Assembly: GCF_000026225.1 (NCBI RefSeq)
Contig: NC_011740.1
Coordinates: 434,001-498,000 of the forward strand
Source: Escherichia fergusonii ATCC 35469
GTDB taxonomy: Bacteria > Pseudomonadota > Gammaproteobacteria > Enterobacterales > Enterobacteriaceae
Direction: 5' to 3'
DNA length: 64,000 nt
Numbering within the stretch: position 1 is the first letter of the stretch; each line of letters opens with the position of its first letter. This document shows positions 56,308-64,000 of the stretch, piece by piece. The notes below the pieces were generated by a model. It was not told the origin of the DNA. It searched no databases and saw only the letters and a list, made by a program, of their open reading frames with translations. The position numbers and the translations under genes were made by a program.

Positions 56308-58968
56308 TCATGATTCCTCGCGCTGGGCAAGATTTAGCGTAAGCCCAACGATCCCCTCTTCGAGCTGGATATCAACGTTAAACCCGAGCTTGCGGGCCAG
56401 CGCCACCATGCCACGATTGTTTGGCATCGTAATACCATTCAGACGTTGCAGTCCGTGATCTCGCGTATAGGTAATCAACTTTTCCATTAAGCGTCGACCT
56501 AAGCCTAACCCTTTGAGATCCGAGCGAACCAGCACGGCAAATTCGGCATCGATGTTATCAGGATCGGAGATCGCACGCGTGACGCCGAGGATCTCTTCCG
56601 TTTGATCAATACGTCGTACCGCTACAAACGCCATTTCCCGATCGTAGTCGATCTGCGTCATGTTGGCTAAATCTTCATGGGTAAATTCGTTGATCTCGCT
56701 AAAGTAGCGGTAATAAAGATCTTCTTTGGTGACTCGCGAAATGAATTGCTGAAGCTGTGGCTCATCTTCTGGCAAAATCGGGCGGAACAAGCAACGTTCG
56801 CCGTTTTTCAATTCTACCCATTCTTCCAGCTGATGTGGATAAGGGCGGACTGCCAGGCGACTCTCGTTATCGCCTTCAAACGGAGCGATATCCAGCGTGA
56901 CATCAAGCGCGGTAAATTCATTGCCGGAAGCCAGCAAAGGATGAATATCCAGCCTCTGAATCTCCGGACAATCGACAATCAAGTTAGAAACCTGCACCAG
57001 TAACTGGCTTAATCCCGCCACATCCAGCGGGCGTAGCGCACTACGTGCACGAATCTTTTTACTTTTGATCCCCTGAATGACCAGATAACGTGCCAGGTTC
57101 ATGTTCAGCGGCGGTAGTGCGACGACGGCTTGATCCTCAGGACGCCACTCCACACCGCCTTCGCCCAGCATGATCAACGGTCCGAAAACCGGATCGTGCT
57201 CAACCACTACTCGCAACTCCTGAGCGCCAGCACGGTTAGCCATACTTTGTACCAGCAGGCCGTGGATACGCGCCTGCGGCCAGGCCATTTTTACGCGATC
57301 GAAAATAGCATTTGCGGCTTGCTGGACTTCATTAGCTGTACGCAGGTAGAGCATGACGCCCTGAACTTCCGACTTATGTGGAATATCCGGCGAACGCAAT
57401 TTCAGCGCCACCGGATAACCAATCTGTTCGGCAATATGCACAGCCTCGGTGCTATCGCTGGCAATCCAGGTGGGGAGCGTGTTCATGCCATACGCTTGCA
57501 GGATGGGCTGAACCTCATGGGTATCAAGCGACGTAGCCCCTTCGGCAATCGCCTGTTGCAACAGAAGATGCGCTTCTGCGGTATTAGAGGTCAGATTGCT
57601 GGGCAACGCCGGCGTTTCGCGTAGTTGCTTCTGATTACGCCGGTACTCCACCATATGCATAAAAGCGGTGATGGTTCCTTCCGGGGTGCGGTAGGTCGGC
57701 AGCCCGGCTTCGCTGAATAAACGTCGTGCCTCTTGCGAGGAGTGCTCGCCGCACCAATTCGTCAGCAGAGAAACATACTTGCTGCGGGGATGATGCTTTA
57801 CCGCTTCAATTAATGCATGCGCGCTTTCTGTTGCGGGAGCAGCGGCGCTGGGCGAATGAATAACCATCAGCGCATCAAAATCCTGACTGTGGAGCAGAAT
57901 ATCCAGCGTTTTAATATAATGCTCACTGCTGGCGTCATCGCGCAGATCGAGCGGGTTAGAGATTGCTACATGTTCTGGCAGCGTATCGCGTAGCTTCTGG
58001 CAGGTTTCTTCGCTTAGCGTTGCCAGCTTGCCATTGCGTGACCATAAGGCATCCAGCGCCAGTGCGGCAGGTGCTGCACCGTTGCTGATAATCATCAGCC
58101 GCTCTCCACGTAGCGGGCGCATATGGCTAAGGGTTTCGACTGCCGAAAACAGCTCGTGGGTATCCTGTACTCGCAACAAACCGGCGCGCTGAATAGCTGC
58201 ATCCCAAGCAGGATCCATTCCTGCCGTGGTGTTCAGTAGTCGTTGCGCCGCCGGGCTACGTCCACTTTTAATCACCAGAATCGGTTTATTACGTGAGGCG
58301 CTACGTGCAGCCGAAACAAAACGTCGCGCATCACTTAATTGTTCGAGGTAGAGCAGGATTGCACTGGTTTTGCTGTCGCGCGCCAGATAATCGAGCAATT
58401 CATCAACGTCGATATCCAGGCTTTCGCCGAGAGCAATAAAGTAGGAAAAGCCCATTTCCCGCTGTTGTGCCCAGTCGAGGATGGTATTGGAGACGGCGGC
58501 AGACTGCGAAATAAACGCCAGCTTGCCGCGTTTAATCGGCACAGGCGAAAAGCTGGCATTCAGGCCTTGCCAGGGGGCCAGTAATCCCAGACTGTTTGGC
58601 CCCAGCAGACGCATGTTATGGCGCAGGGCGCAGGCGCGGAGATCTTCGTGTTGCGATGCCGGGGCGGAAAGAATAATGCAGGTTTTACAGCCTTTCTCGC
58701 CGAGCTCTTCCAGAAGAGCAAGATTGCGGCTGGCATTGGTACATAAAACCGCAAGATCGGGTGTAAAGGGCAGGCTGGCAATATCCGGCCAGGCCAACAC
58801 ACCCAACACCGCTTTCCAGGCAGGCGTCACCGGGAGTACCGGCCCGTTAAATCCCCCCGCCAGCAGGTTACGCATCATCAGGTAACCTGCGCGATTGGGT
58901 TTCATCGATGCGCCAATTACCGCAATCGATTTTGGTCGCAGTAATGCTTCCAGTCCTCGCTGACTCAT
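56308..58968 (-). CDS. patZ: PatZ (Pka, YfiQ), protein lysine acetyltransferase
   Basis: Protein acetyltransferase of 886 residues that acetylates acetyl-CoA synthetase and other targets. The N-terminal part is an NDP-forming acyl-CoA-synthetase-like module (CoA-binding Rossmann from about residue 8, ligase and ATP-grasp-like parts to about 690). The C-terminal GNAT domain (about 720-880) has the acetyl-CoA motif LGLGRRLMEKL. In E. coli it is cAMP-CRP induced. Confidence 0.96.
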   Translation of the reverse strand: MSQRGLEALLRPKSIAVIGASMKPNRAGYLMMRNLLAGGFNGPVLPVTPAWKAVLGVLAWPDIASLPFTPDLAVLCTNASRNLALLEELGEKGCKTCIILSAPASQHEDLRACALRHNMRLLGPNSLGLLAPWQGLNASFSPVPIKRGKLAFISQSAAVSNTILDWAQQREMGFSYFIALGESLDIDVDELLDYLARDSKTSAILLYLEQLSDARRFVSAARSASRNKPILVIKSGRSPAAQRLLNTTAGMDPAWDAAIQRAGLLRVQDTHELFSAVETLSHMRPLRGERLMIISNGAAPAALALDALWSRNGKLATLSEETCQKLRDTLPEHVAISNPLDLRDDASSEHYIKTLDILLHSQDFDALMVIHSPSAAAPATESAHALIEAVKHHPRSKYVSLLTNWCGEHSSQEARRLFSEAGLPTYRTPEGTITAFMHMVEYRRNQKQLRETPALPSNLTSNTAEAHLLLQQAIAEGATSLDTHEVQPILQAYGMNTLPTWIASDSTEAVHIAEQIGYPVALKLRSPDIPHKSEVQGVMLYLRTANEVQQAANAIFDRVKMAWPQARIHGLLVQSMANRAGAQELRVVVEHDPVFGPLIMLGEGGVEWRPEDQAVVALPPLNMNLARYLVIQGIKSKKIRARSALRPLDVAGLSQLLVQVSNLIVDCPEIQRLDIHPLLASGNEFTALDVTLDIAPFEGDNESRLAVRPYPHQLEEWVELKNGERCLFRPILPEDEPQLQQFISRVTKEDLYYRYFSEINEFTHEDLANMTQIDYDREMAFVAVRRIDQTEEILGVTRAISDPDNIDAEFAVLVRSDLKGLGLGRRLMEKLITYTRDHGLQRLNGITMPNNRGMVALARKLGFNVDIQLEEGIVGLTLNLAQREES

Positions 58969-58999
58969 ATCGGTCTCCCGCAGAAGTGACCGAATGATT

Positions 59000-59698
59000 T
59001 TAAACGCTTTCTAACTGTTCTGCTGTGATGCTACCCAGATGTTGCGTTTTTCCTGCCAGATAGCGTGTTTTAAAGCGGGTGAAATGCTCGCCTAGACCTG
59101 CCGCCGCTTCGGTATCGCCGGCCATATCTAACAGTGCGATGGCAACTTCGGCAGTGCAGTATTGGCCTTCAGCCTGGGCTTCACGCAGGCGATAGGCAGA
59201 TAGCCGGGAAAGATCGACGGAAATGACGGGAAGATTATCCAGATACGGACTTTTACGAAACATCTTGCGAGCTTCCGGCCAGGTACCATCGAGCATGATA
59301 AACAGCGGTGGCTTACCGGCAGGTGGTGTAAAAATCACTTCCCGTTGTTCATTAGCATATGAGGCAGGGAAGACCACCACCGGTTGATAATCCGGGTTTT
59401 GTACCAGAGCCAGCAAATCCTGCGAGGGGTCGGTACGGGACCATTGAAACGCGACGGTATTTGGCAAGATATCGGCAATCAGACGCCCGGTGTTACTGGG
59501 CTTCATTGGCTCGGTGTCGAACATCAGCAAACAAAAGCGACTTTTTGCTTCCGCTGGAGTAATTGTCGAACAGAGACATAATTTCTCTGGCAAAAGACAG
59601 CGTTGGCAGCGACGAACGCGATTACCGCGGGCAAGAAAAGGACGTGTTGCGCGCGCAATACGCTCGGCGCGTAACTGGAGAACAGCGTTTTCGGTCAT
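59000..59698 (-). CDS. tapT: TapT (YfiP), tRNA-uridine aminocarboxypropyltransferase
   Basis: DTW-domain enzyme of 232 residues making acp3U47 in tRNAs. It has Cys-rich RRCQRCLLPEKLCLC near residue 30, the DTE motif region LLMFDTEPMKPSNTG and the DTW motif in MLDGTWPEARKM. The start at 59698 (MTENAVLQLRAER) gives the accepted length. It lies 31 bp upstream of patZ. Confidence 0.95.
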   Translation of the reverse strand: MTENAVLQLRAERIARATRPFLARGNRVRRCQRCLLPEKLCLCSTITPAEAKSRFCLLMFDTEPMKPSNTGRLIADILPNTVAFQWSRTDPSQDLLALVQNPDYQPVVVFPASYANEQREVIFTPPAGKPPLFIMLDGTWPEARKMFRKSPYLDNLPVISVDLSRLSAYRLREAQAEGQYCTAEVAIALLDMAGDTEAAAGLGEHFTRFKTRYLAGKTQHLGSITAEQLESV

Positions 59699-59734
59699 AA
59701 GAGAGCGTCGAAAAAACGCCATTGTCGCAGAGGA

Positions 59735-59762
59735 GAAAACGGGGCACAAGATGCGCCCCGGT
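59735..59762 (-). terminator. Terminator of trxC
   Basis: Minus strand GGGGCGCATCTTGTGCCCC followed by GTTTTCTCC, just after the trxC stop. Confidence 0.75.
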
Positions 59763-59766
59763 AAGA

Positions 59767-60186
59767 TTAAAGAGATTCGTTCAGCCAGCTGTCGAACGGC
59801 GCTTTCGGTACTGCGCCATTAAGCATGTCGACAACCTGACCGTTTTTGAAAATCATGATCGTCGGTATGCTACGAATTCCAAAGCGGCTGCTTAATTCAC
59901 GTTCAGCTTCGGTATTCACTTTCACAAAGCGCACTTTACCGCTACGCTCTTGCGCGACATCTTCAAAAATGGGTGCGAAATTACGGCAGGGGCCGCACCA
60001 CGGTGCCCAGAAGTCGATCACCACAGGCAGATCATCTTTCAGCAATTTGTCGAGCGTTTCACCGGTCGCATTAATCACCTCTCCGTCAAACAAGTCGTGA
60101 CCGCAGCGTCCGCATTTTGCCGCATCTTCGATCCGATCGTCGGGAATGCGATTGATGGCCTGACAATGGGTACAAACGGTATTCAT
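59767..60186 (-). CDS. trxC: Thioredoxin 2
   Basis: Oxidative-stress thioredoxin of 139 residues. An N-terminal zinc domain with two CxxC pairs (CTHC, CGRC) precedes the thioredoxin fold with active site WCGPC near residue 65. In E. coli it is OxyR controlled. It is divergent from yfiF. Confidence 0.97.
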
Positions 60187-60392
60187 AACTAACCTCGGGA
60201 TGAGTAAGGAGACTTATCGGCAACGACGCCGGTATGTTTCTAATATGTTACATATTATCGGGGACATTGTTCCAGACAACAATCTGTTTTATTCAATAGG
60301 TATGATAGTCGCAGGCTTTGGTACGAAATCATGGCGAACCGCGCGCACTTCGGGTAATCTGCGCGCTTCGCGCAGCGCTGGTGGAGAAAAGC

Positions 60393-61430
60393 ATGAACGA
60401 TGAAATGAAAGGTAAAAGCGGCAAGGTCAAAGTGATGTATGTCCGCAGTGATGATGATTCTGATAAACGTACCCACAACCCGCGTACCGGGAAAGGGGGC
60501 GGGCGTCCAGGAAAATCTCGTGCTGACGGTGGCCGTCGCCCCGCCCGCGATGACAAACAGAGTCAGCCCCGTGACCGCAAGTGGGAAGAGTCGCCGTGGC
60601 GCACAGTTTCCCGCGCGCCGGGTGATGAGACGCCGGAAAAGGCCGATCACGGTGGTATCAGTGGTAAAAGTTTTATTGATCCGGAAGTGTTGCGTCGTCA
60701 GCGTGCGGAAGAAACCCGCGTCTACGGCGAAAACGCCTGTCAGGCACTGTTCCAGAGCCGCCCCGAAGCGATTGTTCGCGCCTGGTTTATTCAGAGCGTA
60801 ACGCCACGTTTTAAAGAAGCATTGCGCTGGATGGCGGCAAACCGCAAAGCGTATCATGTGGTGGATGAAGCGGAACTGACCAAAGCGTCAGGCACGGAAC
60901 ATCACGGCGGCGTTTGCTTCCTGATCAAAAAGCGTAACGGTACAACCGTGCAGCAGTGGGTAAGTCAGGCAGGTGCGCAGGATTGTGTACTGGCACTGGA
61001 AAACGAATCTAACCCGCATAACCTGGGCGGCATGATGCGCAGTTGCGCACACTTCGGCGTGAAAGGCGTTGTGGTGCAGGATGCGGCGTTGCTGGAATCC
61101 GGTGCGGCTATTCGTACCGCAGAAGGCGGTGCAGAGCATGTCCAGCCGATTACTGGCGACAACATTGTTAACGTGCTGGATGACTTCCGCCAGGCGGGTT
61201 ACACCGTAGTGACCACCTCCAGCGAGCAGGGTAAACCGCTGTTCAAAACCAGTCTGCCAGAGAAAATGGTGCTGGTGCTGGGTCAGGAATATGAAGGGTT
61301 ACCGGATGCCGCACGCGATCCGAACGATTTGCGCGTGAAGATTGACGGAACTGGGAATGTTGCCGGGCTGAATATCTCTGTTGCAACCGGCGTTTTGCTT
61401 GGCGAATGGTGGCGTCAGAACAAAGCCTGA
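60393..61430 (+). CDS. yfiF: YfiF, SpoU-family tRNA/rRNA methyltransferase homologue
   Basis: Putative SPOUT (TrmH/SpoU) methyltransferase of 345 residues with unknown RNA substrate. The first 110 residues are basic and low-complexity (GRPGKSRADGGRRPARDD), probably RNA-binding. An L30e-like domain follows, then the SpoU domain with LENESNPHNLGGMMRSCAHFG and LVLGQEYEGLP. The ATG at 60393 follows GGAG. Confidence 0.94.
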   Translation: MNDEMKGKSGKVKVMYVRSDDDSDKRTHNPRTGKGGGRPGKSRADGGRRPARDDKQSQPRDRKWEESPWRTVSRAPGDETPEKADHGGISGKSFIDPEVLRRQRAEETRVYGENACQALFQSRPEAIVRAWFIQSVTPRFKEALRWMAANRKAYHVVDEAELTKASGTEHHGGVCFLIKKRNGTTVQQWVSQAGAQDCVLALENESNPHNLGGMMRSCAHFGVKGVVVQDAALLESGAAIRTAEGGAEHVQPITGDNIVNVLDDFRQAGYTVVTTSSEQGKPLFKTSLPEKMVLVLGQEYEGLPDAARDPNDLRVKIDGTGNVAGLNISVATGVLLGEWWRQNKA

Positions 61431-61437
61431 TAAATCA

Positions 61438-61474
61438 GCCGGGTGGAAATTCTGCCATCCGGCGTTTTCCCTCA
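61438..61474. terminator. Terminator between yfiF and ung
   Basis: GCCGGGTGGAAATTCTGCCATCCGGC stem followed by GTTTTCC, between convergent genes. Confidence 0.75.
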
Positions 61475-61477
61475 AAT

Positions 61478-62167
61478 TTACTCACTCTCTGCCGGTAATA
61501 CTGGCATCCAGTCAATCGGTTTCTCGCCACGTTGTTCCAGCCACTGATTTGCCAGCACAAAATGATTGCAGCCAAAGAATCCACGATGTGCAGAAAGCGG
61601 CGATGGATGCGGCGCTTTCAGTACGTGATGGCGTTGCTTATCTATAATCGCCCCTTTCTTTTGCGCATGTGATCCCCACAACAAAAACACCACGCCTTCG
61701 CGGTGCTGGTTAATCAGGCTGATGACTTTGTCGGTGAAGGTCTCCCAACCGAGGCTGGCGTGGGAATGCGCCTGACCTGCGCGAACCGTCAAGACGGTAT
61801 TGAGCAGCAAAACGCCCTGACGCGCCCAGCTCTCAAGATAGCCATGACCAGGGCGGGTAAAGCCAGGAATAGTATTTTCCAACTCTTTATACATATTCAG
61901 TAATGATGGAGGAATGGCGATTCCGGGACGAACGGAAAATGCCAGACCATGCGCCTGTCCCGGTCCGTGATAGGGATCCTGGCCGAGAATCACCACTTTA
62001 ACGTCCCCCAGCTCTGTAAAGCGGAACGCGTTAAAGACATCTTTTTGTGGCGGATAGACAGTGATGCCGGACTGCCGCTCGCTGGCGACGGTCTGAAGGG
62101 TGTTAAGAAAATAGGGTTGCTGCTTCTCTTCAGCCAGCACGTCATGCCAGGTTAATTCGTTAGCCAT
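61478..62167 (-). CDS. ung: Uracil-DNA glycosylase
   Basis: Removes uracil from DNA in base excision repair. It has 229 residues with the catalytic Asp in GQDPYHGPGQAHG (residue about 64) and the catalytic His in HPSPLSAHRGF (about 187). It is divergent from grcA. Confidence 0.98.
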   Translation of the reverse strand: MANELTWHDVLAEEKQQPYFLNTLQTVASERQSGITVYPPQKDVFNAFRFTELGDVKVVILGQDPYHGPGQAHGLAFSVRPGIAIPPSLLNMYKELENTIPGFTRPGHGYLESWARQGVLLLNTVLTVRAGQAHSHASLGWETFTDKVISLINQHREGVVFLLWGSHAQKKGAIIDKQRHHVLKAPHPSPLSAHRGFFGCNHFVLANQWLEQRGEKPIDWMPVLPAESE

Positions 62168-62471
62168 CTCGCTCTCCTGCGAATTTTCAATCCGCCTAGC
62201 TTAACTGCTTCTTTCTACAGAACAAAACCAGGCTCATTTTTTAGACTTTAATGAGTGCAAAAAAATGTAAATTGGTAAAATTTCACACCCGTATAAGTTG
62301 ATGTAAAACAATAAAATCCATTTGCGACCACACTTGATGTGTGGTTTTTGTTGATTTAAATCAAAGAATCAAGGGTGTTTGAGGAGTATATATACACTCA
62401 AGCAACAATGGTTTTACCAATTGGCCGCGACAGGCTAAACAAATCAAATAATTTTGCCGGGGAGGCATCAT
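62168..62471 (+). promoter_or_regulatory. grcA control region with two FNR sites
   Basis: TTGATGTAAAACAA at 62298-62311 and the perfect dyad TTGATTTAAATCAA at 62351-62364 are 53 bp apart, the spacing of the -93.5 and -40.5 FNR sites of the K-12 yfiD promoter. Transcription would then start near 62398. A GGGGAGG ribosome binding site precedes the ATG at 62472. Confidence 0.85.
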
Positions 62472-62855
62472 ATGATTACAGGTATCCAGATTACTAAAGC
62501 TGCTAACGACGATCTGCTGAACTCTTTCTGGCTGCTGGACAGCGAAAAAGGCGAAGCGCGTTGCATCGTTGCGAAAGCAGGTTTTGCAGAAGACGAAGTG
62601 GTTGCAGTAAGCAAACTGGGTGACATTGAATACCGTGAAGTTCCAGTAGAAGTTAAACCAGAAGTTCGCGTTGAAGGTGGTCAGCACCTGAACGTAAACG
62701 TTCTGCGTCGTGAAACTCTGGAAGATGCAGTTAAGCATCCGGAAAAATATCCGCAGCTGACCATCCGTGTATCCGGTTATGCAGTTCGCTTTAACTCTCT
62801 GACTCCGGAACAGCAGCGCGATGTTATCGCTCGTACCTTTACTGAAAGCCTGTAA
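62472..62855 (+). CDS. grcA: GrcA (YfiD), autonomous glycyl radical cofactor
   Basis: Small protein of 127 residues that replaces the damaged C-terminal part of pyruvate formate-lyase. The glycyl radical motif RVSGYAVRF is near the C terminus. It is strongly induced by low oxygen and acid through FNR sites upstream. Confidence 0.98.
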
Positions 62856-62876
62856 GGTTTAAGTAGCAAGTTACTA

Positions 62877-62909
62877 AGCGGAAGAGGGCGACCTCTTCCG
62901 CTTTTTTTT
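62877..62909 (+). terminator. Terminator of grcA
   Basis: AGCGGAAGAG and CTCTTCCGCT pair around six bases and are followed by T8. Confidence 0.92.
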
Positions 62910-62914
62910 GTTTA

Positions 62915-62989
62915 TTAATAGAAAATACGAACCGCGCAATAGACCAGCAACAGTGCAAGCACGGTATTTGACTGGCGACCATACTGGCG
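62915..62989 (-). pseudogene. eamB: eamB (yfiK) 3' remnant
   Basis: About 24 codons reading RQYGRQSNTVLALLLVYCAVRIFY before a stop, the C-terminal end of a LysE-type exporter. In K-12 the cysteine/O-acetylserine exporter gene eamB lies here next to grcA. The rest of the gene is gone, and the fragment runs directly into the yfiE remnant. Confidence 0.7.
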
Positions 62990-63301
62990 AAACAATCGCT
63001 GGCGCTGGTGGCTTCACCGCAAATTGCAGATGTCGATTTTACTGAGCCGGGAAGATATAACGCCTGTAGCTTTATTATCAACGAACCGCAATGTGTCTTC
63101 CGGTAGATATTTGAGAGCACGCTGCGCCAGCGGCGGATCACGGTGGCAAAAGAGTTGGAGTGCGGAGAATTAATCGAATTGCCTTTTGGCGAACAGTCGC
63201 AGACCATTACGGCAATGTGCGCTCACCATGCCGGGAAAGCGGTCCGCCCGGCGATGCACACTTTTATTCAGTGTGTTGAAGAGTGTTTTTTGTTGGGATA
63301 A
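62990..63301 (+). pseudogene. yfiE: yfiE (LysR-type regulator) 3' remnant
   Basis: 103 codons from the effector-binding domain of a LysR-type regulator, in one frame from KQSLALVASP to the stop at 63299. There is an internal TAG at 63104. RQRRITVAKELECGELIEL also lacks the roughly 30 residues (the IKQLV-glGI-LP part) that LysR proteins have at this place. The N-terminal two thirds, including the helix-turn-helix, are missing. It is clearly non-functional. Confidence 0.78.
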
Positions 63302-63306
63302 AAATA

Positions 63307-63332
63307 ATGCCGGGCTTAAACCCGGCATTGAG
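63307..63332 (-). terminator. Terminator of srmB
   Basis: Minus strand AATGCCGGGTTTAAGCCCGGCATT followed by ATTTTTATC, just after the srmB stop. Confidence 0.88.
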
Positions 63333-63333
63333 A

Positions 63334-64000
63334 TTACTCTTCTGTCGTTTGTGGCGGTACGCCTGTTCCGCTTGGTTTGCGTCGCTTACCAATATTTTTA
63401 GTATCGCGATGGCGTTTTTTCACCCGTGGCTTCTCTTTCTCTTTAGCCTTTTTCTTCTCGGCACGTTTAGCCAGTACTTTCTTCGATGGCTTGCCGGTCT
63501 GCTTTTCGCTTGGCGCACGCGTTTTCGGGCGTAACTCATCAATAACGCGAGCTTTAATTGGCTCTTCAATATAGCGGCCTACTTTGCCCAGCAGCAGATG
63601 GTCATGAGCTTCAACCAGTGAAATCGCGGTTCCCTTACGACCAGCGCGAGCAGTACGTCCGATACGGTGTAAATAAGTATCGCCACTGCGTGGCATATCG
63701 AAGTTAAAGACATGGCTGACATCCGGAATGTCGATACCGCGCGCGGCAACATCGGTGGCAACCAGTACGTTTACGCGACCTTCGGTCAGACGCTTGATCG
63801 CTTCGTTACGCTTGCCTTGTACCATCTCACCTTCGAGATAGCAGTTGTTGATGCCCGCTTCGCGCAACCAGTTTGCCAGTTCATGCACACGCTCACGCTT
63901 ACGCACAAATACAATTGAGCGGGTCGCTTCCGGTTGTTTTAACAGATGCACCAGTAATGCGGTTTTATGCTCAAGATCATCAGCACGGTAATACCACTGA
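63334..64000 (-). CDS. srmB: SrmB DEAD-box RNA helicase, C-terminal part
   Basis: ATP-dependent RNA helicase for early 50S assembly. Only the last 222 codons are inside the window and the frame runs off its right end. Helicase motifs IV-VI are visible (SIVFVRKRERV, LVATDVAARGIDIPDV, HRIGRTARAGR), followed by the basic C-terminal tail KKVLAKRAEKKKAKEKEKPR. Confidence 0.95.
   Translation of the reverse strand, partial: QWYYRADDLEHKTALLVHLLKQPEATRSIVFVRKRERVHELANWLREAGINNCYLEGEMVQGKRNEAIKRLTEGRVNVLVATDVAARGIDIPDVSHVFNFDMPRSGDTYLHRIGRTARAGRKGTAISLVEAHDHLLLGKVGRYIEEPIKARVIDELRPKTRAPSEKQTGKPSKKVLAKRAEKKKAKEKEKPRVKKRHRDTKNIGKRRKPSGTGVPPQTTEE

Overview
The window is enterobacterial chromosome and almost certainly Escherichia coli or a very close relative. 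The right two thirds (about 25.4-64.0 kb) follow the E. coli K-12 gene order ssrA-smpB-ratAB-bamE-recN-nadK-grpE-yfjD-ypjD-ffh-rpsP-rimM-trmD-rplS-yfiL-aroF-tyrA-pheA-raiA-bamD-rluD-pgeF-clpB-rRNA operon-kgtP-yfiM-pssA-patZ-tapT-trxC-yfiF-ung-grcA-srmB. The protein and rRNA lengths match E. coli (16S 1542 nt, tRNA-Glu 76 nt, 23S 2904 nt, 5S 120 nt, tmRNA 363 nt).

Region 1 (1-3.6 kb) is a mosaic of genes that in K-12 lie at two separate places. It holds the 3' part of yahJ, a topAI(yjhX)-yjhP pair lacking the intervening antitoxin gene yjhQ, and a yahK-like alcohol dehydrogenase gene broken by a frameshift.

Region 2 (3.7-12.3 kb) is a divergent sugar-acid gene cluster. One arm encodes an RpiB-type isomerase and a transaldolase. 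The other encodes an MFS transporter, a DhaKL-type kinase, a TIM-like isomerase, a xylose-isomerase-like TIM barrel and a PGDH-like dehydrogenase. A SorC-type regulator follows. The family combination matches the D-apionate route: oxidoisomerase, decarboxylase to L-erythrulose, kinase, two isomerases, then D-erythrose 4-phosphate, which the transaldolase can draw into central metabolism. The divergent promoter region carries three copies of a 12-bp palindrome and a CRP-like site.

Region 3 (12.5-14.0 kb) holds a small YbjQ-like gene, a DinI-family gene behind two LexA boxes, repeat sequence, and the displaced native 3' end and terminator of ssrA.

Region 4 (about 14.0-25.4 kb) is an apparently complete P4-type phage satellite integrated in ssrA. 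It has crr and ori1 iterons, alpha, cnr, orf151, epsilon, orf199 with a CI/C4-type antisense immunity RNA, vis, two Ogr/Delta-type activator sites, sid, delta, psu, a 19-nt P2/P4 cos sequence and int. In the variable cargo slot between cos and int (gop-beta-cII in P4 itself) lies one AT-rich gene. It encodes an 816-residue protein with an HsdR_N-like PD-(D/E)XK nuclease domain followed by a P-loop NTPase, and is the best candidate here for an undescribed anti-phage system.

Region 5 (25.4-64.0 kb) is core genome for ribosome rescue, outer-membrane assembly, DNA repair, heat shock, protein targeting, translation, aromatic amino acid synthesis and an rRNA operon. Local features of note are a variant pheL leader peptide, a CTG start for yfjD, and a deletion scar where eamB and yfiE stand in K-12.
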